From: Norana najaformis
Taxonomy: Eukaryota > Annelida > Clitellata > Crassiclitellata > Hormogastridae
Length of the DNA stretch: 64,000 nucleotides
Reading direction: 5' to 3'
Assembly (NCBI GenBank): GCA_964023275.1
Contig: OZ029917.1
Location: 22,616,488-22,680,487 of the forward strand
Numbering within the stretch: the stretch's first letter is position 1; the number at the start of each line of letters is the position of its first letter. Under the pieces are notes generated by a model that saw only the letters and a list, made by a program, of their open reading frames with translations, made no database searches and was not told the DNA's origin. The position numbers and the translations under genes were made by a program. Shown piece by piece: positions 1 to 12,330 of this stretch.

Positions 1-245
1 ACTACTGATTGCATCATCGTCATCATCTTCATCATCATCATATTCAACAAAAAAACAACATATTCGTCATCATCATCATACTTAAGCTTATCGTCATTAT
101 TATCCATCATCCTCAGCAGCAGCATCATCACCATCGCCATCACCACCACCATCATCATCATCATCATTATCATCATCATCAGCAACAACAACACAATCCT
201 CCTCGTCGTCGTCATGACTGCTATTGGTTGTGTCATCGTTGATTC
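1..245. repeat. (CAT/ATC)n trinucleotide tract
   Basis: Imperfect CAT/ATC/CAG trinucleotides run from the window edge. Reading frames through it give only His-, Asp- or Gln-rich strings, so no gene is called. Confidence 0.9.
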
Positions 246-2224
246 TGTCATTACATTGGTTCTTATTTGTTGCAATGCAAACGCACCGGAATGAAACTGA
301 AAGCAATTGGTTCTGTTTTATTTGGATACATATTAACGGTAGATGCTTACGACAGATATCTGGAAAAGCACAAAACAAAGTCCAGATGTAGAAGGTCGGT
401 TGTTTTATTAATTCCAAGGAAGCCCAATTTTGATCAGCCTCAAAATCCCAGATTTGAACTGAGGTGCACTCCGACTGACACTGGCAGCGATCTAAGTAGC
501 GCTGTTCGGCAAAAGAGTTGACAAACCAGAGCTATAGCTAAGGATGAGGGCCAGAGATGCGGCCACCCCGGGCGGCACTGTCCAAGGGGTGGTAAAGAGG
601 GCAGCCAAATGAAAAATTTTACAGACATTTTATCTACTGCATCCAAATTTCAATGGTGATCGGTGAAAGTGAACACAAAAAAGACAATGAGAGCCCATTT
701 CCGAAAATCAAAAGATTGCCCCGACGAAAAATTTAGACTCCATTGGCTTATAATGTGCACATATTGTGCAGTAAACCTAGTGAATTTCAACTCAGAAGTT
801 GAACTGATTTCGTCTCCCTCTGTCTCTGTGTGTCTGTATGTCTCTCTTTCTCTAAAAGTTCCTGCAGCCAGTATTATACATTTAAGCGTATCGTCCACCA
901 ATGCCAAAGTAGCCCCTCTCTCCTCTCAATCCGCAACCACTCTTTCCCCATCCCTTTCCCCAGATAAATACTTCATGTCTTCCTGGGTTAAGAAAGAAGA
1001 AAATCTATCTGTCGGCGAGTAATTTACTCCTGTTATAGTTTTCAGGCCCAAAGCATCAGGTTTTAGTTCAAGGCCTGAGGTCCTAAGACCTCATGAGAAG
1101 TTCATCGAGGCGGCGGCATAGGCAAGTGCCACTGAGTCATAAAGTCAATAGGTATTTGTAAAGTTTGATATCAGATTTTAGTAATTTCTGCTCATCACTT
1201 TATGCGTATCGCTTGTCTGTATCAAAAATGAAGCAACAGAACTAAGCTAAGTTTAGATTAGGAAAATGAGAATGAAGTAGCCTCTTCGATCAATTTTGAT
1301 GGAGATCAAAAATCTCAAAGATACAAAGACTTTGCAGCTATCACGATTAGAAAAGTTTTGTTGTGAGTTTTGGTCTCATAATATAAAATGTCATCGTTTA
1401 ATGTTCAACATATGAAGTGTTTCTAAATTGCTTTCATTCGTTAAAATTTAAAATTTCTACTGGAGAGGGTGATTTCCATCTTTCGCCCAGGGCGCCAAAT
1501 TACCTAGCAACGCCGTTGTAACAAATCATAATATTATAACGCTATATAGTGACTTCAAGCTACGACCCCTATCCCAAATCCCGACGGTTTCTTTCCTTCA
1601 AGTAGGACTTTCCAGACAGTGTTGATATATAATGAGCACTTAAGTTGTTATTTAACTAGTAATAATTATCAAACTTTGTACCTCAAAGTGAACTAGGCAG
1701 AATCGTTCCATCGCTGGCAAATCATGTATACGGTATCAATCTTAAGAAATTATAGCGCTACATAATCATGGGCACAGCGAAGAGGCAGGAGGACAGTTGC
1801 CCCGGGCGCAGGGCTGGAGGAAACTGAGGGCAAAAAGTTATACTCTAAATACGGAGCGGTAAAAAGGCAGCATGATATTCGCAAAATTATTGCCAAGCTT
1901 GGATTTCCCCGGCCAGGTGCATAAGTAAGTTACAGTTTCAAATCGTAGCTCCGCATCAAAGCCTCGAGTAAATTAATGGCAAATAAGGAGCATGAGACAA
2001 ACATGTTTATGTTGCTCGTATACAGCATGTTTAGTCAGTCGGTGAGTAGCCAACTCAGACTGACATCTAGCAGATCAGTAGTGACTGAAATCCAGTTGAT
2101 CTCTGACACCATAGCAGAATAGGTCTGTAGTGAGAAAGGCGAAAGATGCCAAACAACAAATAATGAAGATGGGCCAACGCAGCAGCCGAGTGTCGAATGT
2201 CCAACGTGTCTGTCTGTATTACAG
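246..2224. other. Intergenic, no gene recognised
   Basis: Open frames here are short and not protein-like. Two places, near 555-600 and 1785-1880, share a GCCCCGGGCG-type core followed by a GGTAAAAAGG-like stretch, so they may be two copies of one unnamed dispersed repeat. Nothing else recognised. Confidence 0.4.
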
Positions 2225-2400
2225 CGACGAGTTCTTAAATTGTTGCCAAAAATTTGCATGCACTGAAACTTGTTTTGTTCAATTAAAATTTAATATCCTA
2301 AAAATTAACTCCATTAATAGGCTTCAAATTTCTGTACTTATGTAACGCTACCAACATGAACTGTTGCCCTCAGTTTTTGCTGGCTACTTCCTAAACATTT
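2225..2400 (+). pseudogene. Non-LTR RT C-terminal relic (short copy)
   Basis: This stretch aligns by eye with 37816-37985 in the larger RT fragment. Both contain a TTGTTGCCAAAA start, a TTGTTTTGTTAA-like stretch and a block around TTCAAATTTCTGTACTTATG. Translation reads as the connection region after RT, with stops. It is a heavily decayed copy of the same retrotransposon family and has no function of its own. Confidence 0.6.
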
Positions 2401-3183
2401 CTGATCGTCACCTTTTCCCTTCCCTTCCCAGTTAAAAATGGCAATCCAAAAGCATTTTAGGCTCTTTTAAAGTGGGGGGCATGGCTTTATGGCCTGTGTA
2501 CCTCTTTGCCAACACCTTAGGCACACATTTGAATTGCCCTAAAATCAGTGTCGTCGAAAGTGGCCCACAGAAATCATAAAGTAAGAACTGCTATGATAAT
2601 ACTGCTAAAGAAAAAAGAGCAAAACACAAACATTAAAGCCAAAGAGTCGGAAAATGTGTGAAAACGGGCGAAAGGACAAAGAAGCTGAGAAGACAAGAAA
2701 AAAGCAAGCGAGAAGTCAAGAAAATCTGAAAAGCCAGGGAAACAGATCGAGAAAAAGGCGAATGACAAAATAGGTTTTTTCACCAAACAACACCTCGACC
2801 ACGATCAAATTAGTCCTTCATCTTTGTCAGATTCTGTGTTCACCAGTGCCTATAGTAGATCCAGAAAGGTTACAATCAGACAAAATACGAGCATTACCTA
2901 GATACAAAGTGATTTGACCATATTTTTGTGCGGCGTGTGTTTATGTGTAGCCCATGTCTATAGAGAATTGAATTTGATTTGCATGAGTTTAGTGGAAGGA
3001 AGGGCGTGGCTTGTGGGCAGCTGTACTGCTGTTCTGGCTTGTTAATTTGTTCGCAGGGAAAGAGACAGATTGTCAATTAATAGAAGAAAACATCTGAATG
3101 CTATTCAATGCAGGTTGAAATTACTGTCACTGGAAGTCGAATTAAAGGCACGGAGAGATTTTCTAAATGACAGAAAGCAGAGG
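2401..3183. other. Intergenic, no gene recognised
   Basis: No motif-bearing frame or recognised repeat. The open frame on the minus strand near 2574-2786 is low-complexity Phe/Ser-rich sequence opposite an A/G-rich strand. Confidence 0.4.
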
Positions 3184-3515
3184 ACTACACGAAGACATAC
3201 ACAGACGCGCGGTGTAATAAAGATACAGAGAGAGAGACAGAGAGAGGCATGTACTGCTGTAATACTGAGATACAAGCAGGGACTCACAGAAAAAACAGAC
3301 CAACGAATAGAGACAGACAGACAGACAGACAAACAAACAGACAACGGAATGAGAAAAATGAACAGGATGAATTTGAAGAGAGAGAGAGAGACAGACAGAC
3401 AGACAAAAAATCAGAGACAGAGACAGAGAAAGAGAAACTGATTAACAGTAAGAGAGTGACAGAGAGAGATAAAGAGACAGGACGGAGGAGAGAAAGTGAG
3501 TTAGAGAGAGAGGAT
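3184..3515. repeat. AGAC/AGAG purine-rich low-complexity tract
   Basis: Degenerate AGAC, ACAGAG and AGAGAG repeats. Both strands stay open only because of composition (Arg/Gln/Thr one way, Ser/Leu/Cys the other). Confidence 0.85.
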
Positions 3516-4016
3516 TGAAGAAACGAAAAGCCATAGATTCAGGTGCATCACTGATCGCGTGATTTTTGCGTTAGCCTCATAGCCTGCATATAATCCATGG
3601 CTCATGAAATCCGGTTTATAAGCGCTGTTATATCTGGAAAAAGAATCGTTGTAATATACACTCCAACGAAACTTTGTGTGTAGTCAGAAATAAAAATCAT
3701 GTGAGTGTTAATGGATCTGCAAACAAGGGCATAAAATTGTGAAAATTGGGTCTACACCGACGGCTATTCATAGAAGATGTCAGTGGAAGATGGTTATGGA
3801 TGATGTTCAGTCGTTAAAGTCTAAAATTAGACGACGCGGCGTCCGAAATAAACGTTTCGCTGAAAAACAATATGTTAATCACGAATAAAGCCTGTACTAC
3901 ATGGCAAGCGCTTAGCTACATACAAGCATGTTAGCCTAAACAAACATGGCCTACATGCATAAAGAAGAGTAATATAGCTATGCCCGTAATCATGCTTGTT
4001 CTTTTACTTCGTTTTT

Positions 4017-4100
4017 TGGGATTTGGATTTTGTAGAGCTTCTTTTTGGATTTGGATTTTGTAGAGCTTCTTCGTGGATTTGGATTTTGAAGAGCTTGTTT
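4017..4100 (+). repeat. 28-bp tandem repeat, three copies
   Basis: Three consecutive units of the form GGATTTGGATTTTGTAGAGC plus a TTCTT-type end, nearly identical. A small local tandem duplication in otherwise unremarkable sequence (3516-4339). Confidence 0.85.
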
Positions 4101-4339
4101 TAAGTAAAAATGTTAAAGAATGTCGTTTTTAATAATTATTTTCTCCAGATTAGTCAAGGTCGTTATTTGAGAACATTGGAGCAGTTGGATGCCTTTCCTA
4201 ATGCCAAGTTCAGAACATAGGGGCAGACAATATAAACGAGAACATAATAAGGCTTGGACTAAACATGAGAACATCCCTGAATTTGGCCAAGGATCGAAGA
4301 GAACAGAGATAATTTATTGATACAAACGGCGGGCGAAAG

Positions 4340-4363
4340 GAACTGCTGCTGCCTGTGCTGCTA

Positions 4364-4446
<83 letters not shown>
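4340..4446. repeat. (CTG)n-(ATG)n compound trinucleotide repeat
   Basis: CTG/CTA units change abruptly to about 19 near-perfect GAT units. The minus-strand frame is a poly-Ser then poly-Ile string and is not a gene. Confidence 0.9.
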
Positions 4447-4599
4447 AAAACCGCAATGCAAGACTGGAAATTACCCATTAATGAGCTAGTCTAACATGAC
4501 TGCAACCATCATAAAAAAGATACCAAGCAAATTATTAAATTATTGAATGATGACTCCAAACCTACTAAGACGGAAGTCAACGTTCCCGAACAGACCAAT

Positions 4600-4695
4600 A
4601 ACCGAACCTGAGTTTATCTGCCTTTCGATTCTGTTTTGAGTGAGGGCTTGTGAATAAGCTGGTTCTGTAGCTAACGATTACGATAGTCAAGTGAC
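4600..4695 (+). repeat. Retrotransposon 3'-tail family C, copy 1
   Basis: The segment carries GTGAATAAGCTGGTT followed by a GATTACG tail. The same arrangement is seen reversed at 19135-19265 and forward at 56840-56937, where it follows RT C-terminal sequence. I infer a truncated 3' UTR of an L2/CR1-like element. Confidence 0.65.
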
Positions 4696-4984
4696 TCGAG
4701 TCTGTCCATTGTTACATTACGTACATCTACCTGTCAGATAGAAGATCCAAGTTCATTTGTATAAAAATATAAATTAACTAGCCTTCAGCTGTAGGCCTGA
4801 ATTTAAACAATAACAAAACGCTGAGTGCTAACAATGAAATAAATCTTCACGGGAGTCTTGGACTCGATCTCCGAGGCCAAAAATCTCGCTCTCGTCTCGG
4901 AGTCCCTAGGTCTTGATTTTGGTTTCGTCTCGGACTACTAGGCAAACGTCTCGGTCTCGAAATAGGACTTCTCGGGTCTCGTCT

Positions 4985-5090
4985 AGGTCTCGATACCAAT
5001 CTAATCTAATCTAATGACTTCTATAGCGCCGTTATCTTAATGCTCAAGGCATCATTGATGATCGCTTCGAGTAAAATCATAATTAAAATC
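4985..5090 (-). repeat. Retrotransposon 3'-tail family B, copy 1
   Basis: Reverse orientation. TCTAATCTAATC is followed by ACTTCTATAGCGCCGTTATC and a CATTGATGATCGCTTC block. It is the complement of the tails at 18593-18716 and 21525-21621. Just upstream (4850-4985) is a degenerate CTCG/TCTCGG-rich stretch of unknown origin. Confidence 0.7.
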
Positions 5091-5411
5091 ATAATCCATT
5101 GGAGAATCCATGTCGAATTCCTACAGGTCAGAAGTTAGGCTACGGTGGGTACGCAAGTTAGAAGAGATATGTCTTAAGTTTAGACCTGAATGACATCACA
5201 GAATTAGAAGGCCATGCTTTTGTCCTTTTTGACCTTGAAAATACAATTTTTGTGCGTGAATTTTCTGGATGGGCTAAAAGCATAAGAAGCGAACAATAGT
5301 CCAACTGAAGGTATGTGAATGTGGAAGGGATGACTTTGGAACAGCATGAAAACTGGCGGTGACGAGCAAAACAGGTCATAAGACATTTATGAAATTCAGT
5401 GACTTGCAGCA

Positions 5412-5484
5412 GTCGGTCGGTCGGTCGGTCGGTCGGTCGGTCGGTCGGTCGGTCGGTCGGTCGGTCGGTCGGTCGGTCGGTCGG
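5412..5484. repeat. (GGTC)n perfect tetranucleotide microsatellite
   Basis: About 18 uninterrupted GGTC units. Frames give Arg-Ser-Val-Gly or Pro-Thr-Asp-Arg periodic peptides only. The high CpG content of the unit is unusual among the AT-rich microsatellites here. Confidence 0.95.
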
Positions 5485-6362
5485 ACAACAGAAAAAGGTC
5501 GTCGATGTCTTAGGCAGCATAAAATGCAACCTTGACTCACTCATGATTCGCCCGTCAGTGTCCCATTCTCAAGACCATGCAGAAGCAGTGGCATATCTTA
5601 TTATGTCCACAGATGAATAAATATACAAGAACATAGAGCGATATTTGATGATATAATGTTAGAAATTTTGCCATTTTACGGTCAAATTACTGGCAGCATT
5701 GTAGACAGGAAAAAATAGTAGACCGTTAAAAAGGTGGACCGTAATTTTTACGTGATGTGATCATATCCCTTTCGTTCCCAATGACTCCAAATGGAGTCAT
5801 CAGAGTAATCTGTTGTTTTTTACAATTATTTCAAAAACAAGTACGGGCCTAGCCAAGATTAATTTCTGATCAACATACATATTAAAACACGTGCCAAGAA
5901 GCTTGCGAACTCTTACAGATCAACTCTTCGTACGTTTCCAATGCGCTACCCACACGTACAGCAACCTAGAGCACAATAAATTGTACATCGTAAAACCAAT
6001 GCGAAGAAAAACGTTTTTTGCCGTTGCTTCGTAGTCGCTCGAATGTCTTTTGCATACAGAGTTGTTTATTTCGCTCTGTGTAGATTTCCCATTCTCTGAT
6101 CACTAGACAGCTTGATGTTTTTATTATTTTATTATGCTCGCGGAAGCCACATTCATATGGCTCTATATGTGGCCTGTAGACTCTCTTGCCATTGCAATTA
6201 ATGACCAGCCGCTTTACTGGAGATAAGACGGCGATCAGAAGACAGTAAAAACCCGTCGCTAGGCGGCTGCTGGAGTGAGGCTTACGACTGAAATTACATT
6301 AATTTGGTCAGCAGAGACTTTCCTTCTGTCGATCCGCTGCAGTAACTGAACACAGCAAACCT
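5485..6362. other. Intergenic, nothing recognised
   Basis: No protein-like frame and no recognised repeat. Confidence 0.4.
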
Positions 6363-7342
<980 letters not shown>

Positions 7343-7366
7343 ACACACACAAACACACACAAACAC

Positions 7367-7464
<98 letters not shown>

Positions 7465-7466
7465 TG
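7343..7466. repeat. (CA)n-(TA)n compound microsatellite
   Basis: A short ACACAC stretch runs into about 90 bp of TA. Translates to Tyr-Ile repeats on both strands. Confidence 0.95.
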
Positions 7467-7631
7467 GTGGGCAAAATTAGACATCCGACGATATTGCTTC
7501 ATAAATAAACGAAATTTGGACTATAGGTTTCTACTATCCACTAGAACCCTTTGTCGTCTCTGAATCTAAATAAATGAAACCAGGACAGACGCGAGGATGA
7601 CATTGAAACCGTGCCTTTGTAGGTAAGAGCG

Positions 7632-7735
7632 GTGGCATGGTTGCCGAGTGGATAGCGCATCGGCTTTTCACCTCTGCGACCCAGGTTCGCAACCTGGGCC
7701 CACCCTGTGAAGAATTTTGAAGTCCCACGGAAAAA
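7632..7735 (+). mobile_element. tRNA-derived SINE, family 1 copy 1
   Basis: The head GGTTGCCGAGTGGATAGCG resembles a pol III A box. The B-box region GGTTCGCAACC sits in a perfect 5-bp T-arm stem (CCAGG/CCTGG). The anticodon arm GGCTTTTCACC looks tRNA-Glu/Lys-like, but acceptor pairing is not intact, so this is a SINE head rather than a working tRNA. A relative lies at 14527-14615. Confidence 0.7.
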
Positions 7736-8944
7736 ACTAGTAGGCATTATACTTGGCCATCTTCCTTTGGCTTGCATTTTGCTTAACATCAATATCAGTT
7801 TCATCGACGACTCTTGACTGACCTGAACTTGTCGGGTGTCATTGAGATCTTACCATCCAAACAAAGGTATGTTTTCTTGTATGGACCAATTGAAGCGTGC
7901 TCTAACCGATCGCCGATGCAGTTTGCCATGAAGGCTACCGAATGGGAGACGGAACCATATTTACTAGACGACGGTCGGACGAAAAGGCTGCATGTGGTAG
8001 GACAGGCTGTGTTTTCGTTGCCATAGCGATCCAAGCGCAGGTAATGACCTGAAGGTTGTTTGGCCTCCACTGTAATTAAACGACTGACAGTCGGAATGAA
8101 CATCGAGGGTTCGCAGCCCCAGAGGAGCGATGGAGACGGATGAGTGGATGGATAGAAGGGAAAAGGAACTGAAGCTTGCGGCTATGTGGCAGGCAAAATA
8201 TGAGCCGTTAATCGGATATGTATGCATTTGCGAAGCAAAGAGTATAACTTCATTTAGCGATGACTTCGCTACCAACAAATCTAACACGACTAATCTGTTT
8301 CTCTTGTGTCTTCTGCTTTTCTGACCTGTTTTAATATAAATGTAAATCTACGAGGCTTCTGTGTCACGCAAAGCTGCGTCAGGGAGATAGCTTTTTCACT
8401 GACGCTACAACTAATCAAATACGCAACAGCCAGGTTCGTTAATCAGTTTCGATGTCAGGTAAGAATTCGGAGGAGTCAAGCCTGGTACAAAAGTGGTGTT
8501 ACGGTGGAAATCGTTGGTGATAGTGGTTATGGGATGGCACTGAATTGGAAGCAGTATAGGATAGTTTGAAAATTCGGTTTTCGTCCTGCAGCTGTCGTTG
8601 TGATGCCAGTCTTTTGCAAGCGAGCATTTATCTAGAATACTCGACATCACGCTGAGAGGAGAAGGGCATCGCTATTGCCGCCCCGTCTCCGTCTGTATTG
8701 TCTTGTAAATATTTACTTTGAGTAAATGCATTTCCAGACTGCTGGTCTGCATGAGCTCTGTTAGCACCTAACGGGATTAGAAGCTGTGGATTTCTTTGCA
8801 ATTTAAAAGTAGGCTATTGAAAAAGTTCCAAGACTCAGTTATGTGTAAATCAATATGAAAACACAGAGTTTAGTGTATACTGGACTGAAGTGAAATTCTT
8901 TTTGGGAAGAGTCGATCATTAGCTTAATATTATATAAAAGTATG
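7736..8944. other. Intergenic, nothing recognised
   Basis: Frames of about 100 codons occur (minus 7801-8103, minus 7964-8287) but they overlap one another in different frames and show no family motif. Confidence 0.35.
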
Positions 8945-9166
8945 GGACGCGGTGGTGTAGTGATATGGTCTGTGCCTCGTAACAGGGGGGTCGAGGGTTC
9001 GAATCTGCCTCAAGCCACTGCGTAGCGACCTTGGACAAGTTGCTCACCCACAATTCTCTGTGAAGAAGGCAACGAAAACCACCCGGCTTATTACGTTTCC
9101 AGGTGGCATAAGACCAGTGGACCTGCCTTTGGACAGAGAACTCATCATCATCATCATCATCACTGC
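8945..9166 (+). mobile_element. tRNA-derived SINE, Thr-like head
   Basis: GTGGTGTAGTGATATGG resembles an A box, CTCGTAACAGG an anticodon arm with CGT, and GGTTCGAATCT a B box. About 120 bp of unrelated body follows, ending in a short (ATC)n run at 9143-9162. That is the layout of a tRNA-derived SINE with a simple-repeat tail. Confidence 0.7.
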
Positions 9167-9994
9167 ATAAAAATAAAGGTTCGTTGGCAAAATACTTTCA
9201 GTTCAAACTGTTAGAAATTCAATTAAATGAAATATAGGTAACTATAAATGAAAGTCATTTTCTCAAGTTTGTCCAAATGTATTTTAATGGGCTTAACTAA
9301 AACTAATTTAAGTTACAAACAACTTTTTAAAAATCATACAGGCCTCGATTTTCAGTGGTTGAGCACATGATGCATAAGCACTTCATCGCTTAGGCGCCTA
9401 ATTGTGCTTTGTGAAGACTTGGCTTGTGTTACTCAGTGGTTGAAGATGGGTTTTAAAAGGAGTCCATGGTGATTTGTGTCCATATATAAGCCAATATATA
9501 TGAATTATTGCAACCGGAGCTGATATGATGACATTCGGACGTGTCAACTACGTGACGCCGGGCTGCGTCAACTACATTACAAGGGCATGTCAGTGTCACG
9601 ATGGATAACAACACTTCAAGTGCAGCAGAACGTTATCAACATATTGATCAGCTGTGGGGTGCAGCGAACCGAGTCACGCGGACTGTGAAGGATTGCTAAA
9701 CATCATGCTTTAGTTTGCTTAAATCAATTTTATGCCATCGCGGCGGAATTTAACAATTTTGCAATTATAGCAACCAGAGCGGGTTTAATTGGTGATGGTT
9801 TAATTGGGAAGTCAAACTTATGAGAAAATGACAGCGTTATCTGAAAGTTATGATTGAATAAGAGTATTTGAATGAAATGATTGCGAACCAGAACGAATTA
9901 TCAAGAAATCCACAGTGAAACCTTTGTTTCGTGTTGGAAAGTAATCAATCATCATCATCATCATCATCATCAGATCATCATCATCTTTATTTGG
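9167..9994. other. Intergenic, nothing recognised
   Basis: AT-rich sequence ending in a short (ATC)n run near 9950-9985. No gene-like frame. Confidence 0.4.
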
Positions 9995-10655
9995 GGCGTG
10001 CTTCTCTCTGGAACGTTGCCTTTTCCACTACGCGCAACCACCCGTCTCTATTCTGGGCTCGTCTCTAGGCCGCATGTAACCCGAAGTTCAGTGGGCGCAG
10101 GTCAGCTTTCCTCCTGTTCTTGTCGCAGCTCGCGATGTGTCCACACAGCCGGAACCTCCTTGTTTTAATCATCTCTGAGACTAAGACGTGCATTGACACG
10201 TACCATGTAGGGAATGCGCAGTATCTTCCTAAGGCAACGCGGCTGGAAGGCGTCGAGCTTCGTCTCCAGATCTTTGGTAAGCAACCAGATAGTAGACCAT
10301 ACAGGAGGACTGGCAGTAGATATGCCTTGAACAGACGGAGTTAATTATTATTGTTATTGTTCCATATTTCTCGTTGTAGGCTGCTTACACAATCCCGGGT
10401 TATGGCTATGCGTCGCCGAACCTCAGATTCACTCCCGCCATCAGCCTCGACATGGAAACCCAGGTAGGATAACCCATAAACCACCTCCGCCTAGTTTCCT
10501 GCCACCCGCACATGATCTGATATTGGGCATTGGTTCACTGTAGTCTGGATTTTGTTTTGGGTCATCTGATCTCAAGTCCGAATGTATGCTCTTCCTAGTC
10601 CATTACCCTTCCAATATTTCAAGAAATGCCAAGAACGGTGACTAACTACATTACG
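9995..10655 (-). pseudogene. Non-LTR retrotransposon RT thumb/C-terminus, decayed
   Basis: Read on the minus strand in broken frames, this gives in order a LGLEIRxPKTK-like segment, an AEVVYGxSYLG segment, EVRRRIAITR, FKAYLLPVLLYG, a LDAFQPRCLRKI-like segment, and a RRFRLCGHIASCDKNRR segment ending near 9995. These follow the order of the RT thumb and connection region in I/Nimb/CR1-type elements. Several frameshifts, stops and an inserted (TTA)n stretch near 10350 show it is dead. It abuts the endonuclease-side remnant at 10660-11292. The two may be one element with a large internal deletion, or two insertions. Confidence 0.7.
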
Positions 10656-10659
10656 GTTA

Positions 10660-11292
10660 AAATTGATGTTGCCAATAATAACTATTTCAGAAGAGGAGGA
10701 AATCAAACATTCAGGTAGTGACCGAATTTCATTTAGAAAATCAGTCAAAGAAAGGGGACAAGGGATAATATATATTCACAAGGAATGCCTGCTTGTTTAC
10801 AGAAATGAGAGTAGCAGCCAGGAGCAAGCTTCCCACCTTTACCACTGCGCCGAGCCTCGTTCATAATAGAAAAGGTTGTGGAGATAGGTCAGAAATGAAT
10901 GCTGGTGTGTCACTAAGTTGAAGCCGGGTCTCAGTACAAGCAAGTCCATGCAAGAAATGCTCGCAAAGAAAATTATGTAGGGCCACGGCTTCTTTTTGAA
11001 TGGAATAAATGTTTTATTAACCTCTATACAAACTTCAAAGTCTAACTGGTCCAGGATTTGTTTCCACATCATCGATCAAAAGAAGAAACACAAGGAAATA
11101 CATAGATAAATATAACCCATGACGTGTAGCCGAAGATGTTCTACATGGTGGTCGTTGAGGTGGTGGTGCAGACGTTCTACATGGTGGTGGTTGAGATGGT
11201 GGTGCAGACGTTCTACATGGTGGTAGTTGAGGTGGTGCTGCAGATGTTCTACAAGGTGGCGGTGGTGGTGGTGCTGCGGGTGCTAACTGCAT
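10660..11292 (-). mobile_element. Non-LTR retrotransposon 5' end with 2A motif and endonuclease relic
   Basis: The open frame from 11292 to 11035 starts with a proline-rich CRTSAPP repeat, then a hydrophobic stretch MYFLVFLLLI, then DDVETNPGP. Residues D75-P82 (11070-11047) match the 2A ribosome-skipping consensus D-V/I-E-x-N-P-G-P exactly. Downstream, in shifted frames, come a TETRLQLSDTPAFISDLSP-like segment and an EIVIIGNINF segment. Those correspond to the LTETWL and VGDFN motifs of the APE endonuclease, the latter with D changed to N. N-terminal 2A sequences are known in sea urchin STR-type and other invertebrate CR1/L2 elements. The coding sequence is frameshifted and inactive, but the 2A peptide is intact. 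Confidence 0.75.
11132..11275 (-). repeat. 36-bp codon-phased minisatellite, four units
   Basis: The GTTCTACATGGTGG-type landmark recurs at 11138, 11174, 11210 and 11246, exactly 36 bp apart. Thirty-six is a multiple of three, so on the minus strand each unit encodes a 12-residue repeat of the type CRTSAPPPQRPP inside the leader of the 2A-bearing element. Confidence 0.9.
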
Positions 11293-11939
11293 GCTTGTGC
11301 ACTTAATAAAGTGAGGGCCTGTACCTTTAAAAAGCCAAAAAATGTGAAGACGCTAAAAAGGAATAAAATGAATGGACAGCCTGCTGGTTATTCGTAGCGA
11401 ACAATAAATAGACTGACTGGTAAACAATCGACTAATTAGTTGCATCCACGACCAGAAAAAGAACACCATGGCTACGATATTCCAGGTGTTTACGCTATCA
11501 ACTGATAGTCATTTGACTCCGGTTTTCCCCTTCGTCCTCCAGGCCTCTCCCTCCTTTTCCTACCCATCCTCTGCCTCTGGCCCTCTTAATCCGACTGTTT
11601 GCGTACTTTGTTTTATGGCTGAGTGGCGGAATATGGCTTCCTTGATCAGACAGACGGAGGGTCGAGAAGGCGCTATGCGACTTCGTGAGAAATTGGTTGT
11701 CAAGATGCAAATTGAAAATTCAAGACGGTCGGGATAATACCATCCGTTGTTATATAACAGCAGTTAACTAGAATGTACATGCAAGGTATATATGATGTAT
11801 ACTCAAGTTATATACGCGTGATGTTGGAAAATGAATATCTGTAAAAGAGATCCACAGACTGTAGGCTTATGAGTTATCAATATATTTTAGAATTACGGCG
11901 ACGGCGGCTTCCTTCAACCTCCGCCATTGATTGCCTTTG
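11293..11939. other. Intergenic, nothing recognised
   Basis: An 89-codon plus-strand frame (11468-11737) shows no family motif. Confidence 0.35.
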
Positions 11940-12058
11940 CATATCATCATCATCATCGTCATCATCATCATCATCGTCATCATCATCATCACCACCACCA
12001 CCATCATCATCACCACCACCACCATCATCATCACCACCACCACCATCATCAACATCGT
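11940..12058. repeat. (ATC)n/(ACC)n trinucleotide tract
   Basis: ATC units with alternating ACC blocks. The long frames on both strands here (poly-Ser, poly-His, poly-Met/Val, poly-Asp/Gly) are composition artefacts. Confidence 0.95.
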
Positions 12059-12091
12059 CATCAGTTCCTGACGCCAACCATTTGTAATTGT

Positions 12092-12330
12092 AATCATGAA
12101 TTTGTATAGCGACTCTGAAAGAGAAACTAATCAGAAGCGCTCTCTGCGCTGGCCTTAACGATGTTAAATGTCATTAAGAATGAAACATTCAGCCAGCCAT
12201 CCAATGCTCAGATATTAGAAGAGTCACCAGTGCATATACGCAGAACCCTACCAACAGATTTCCATCTAGATTTGAAAGGTGACAGAATGTTCAGAATCCC
12301 TGAAGCACTTGGTTACAGCATTTGGCGGCT
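12092..12330 (+). repeat. Tail family A, long copy 1
   Basis: TTGTAATTGTAATCATGAAT, TATAGCG and AAGCGCTCT are followed by AATGCTCAGATATTAGAAGA and, later, a GATTTCCATC-type block and ACAGAATGTTCAGAAT. The same order of landmarks occurs at 33840-34012 and 57447-57785. It is probably a retrotransposon 3' UTR or a SINE driven by one. Confidence 0.6.

Noticed and set aside
7801-8287. 100-107 codon minus-strand frames as a host gene
   Set aside because: Two overlapping frames in different phases, without recognised motifs or splice-linked neighbours.
11867-12109. Overlapping poly-Ser, poly-His, poly-Asp and poly-Met frames
   Set aside because: ATC/ACC trinucleotide repeat read in different frames.
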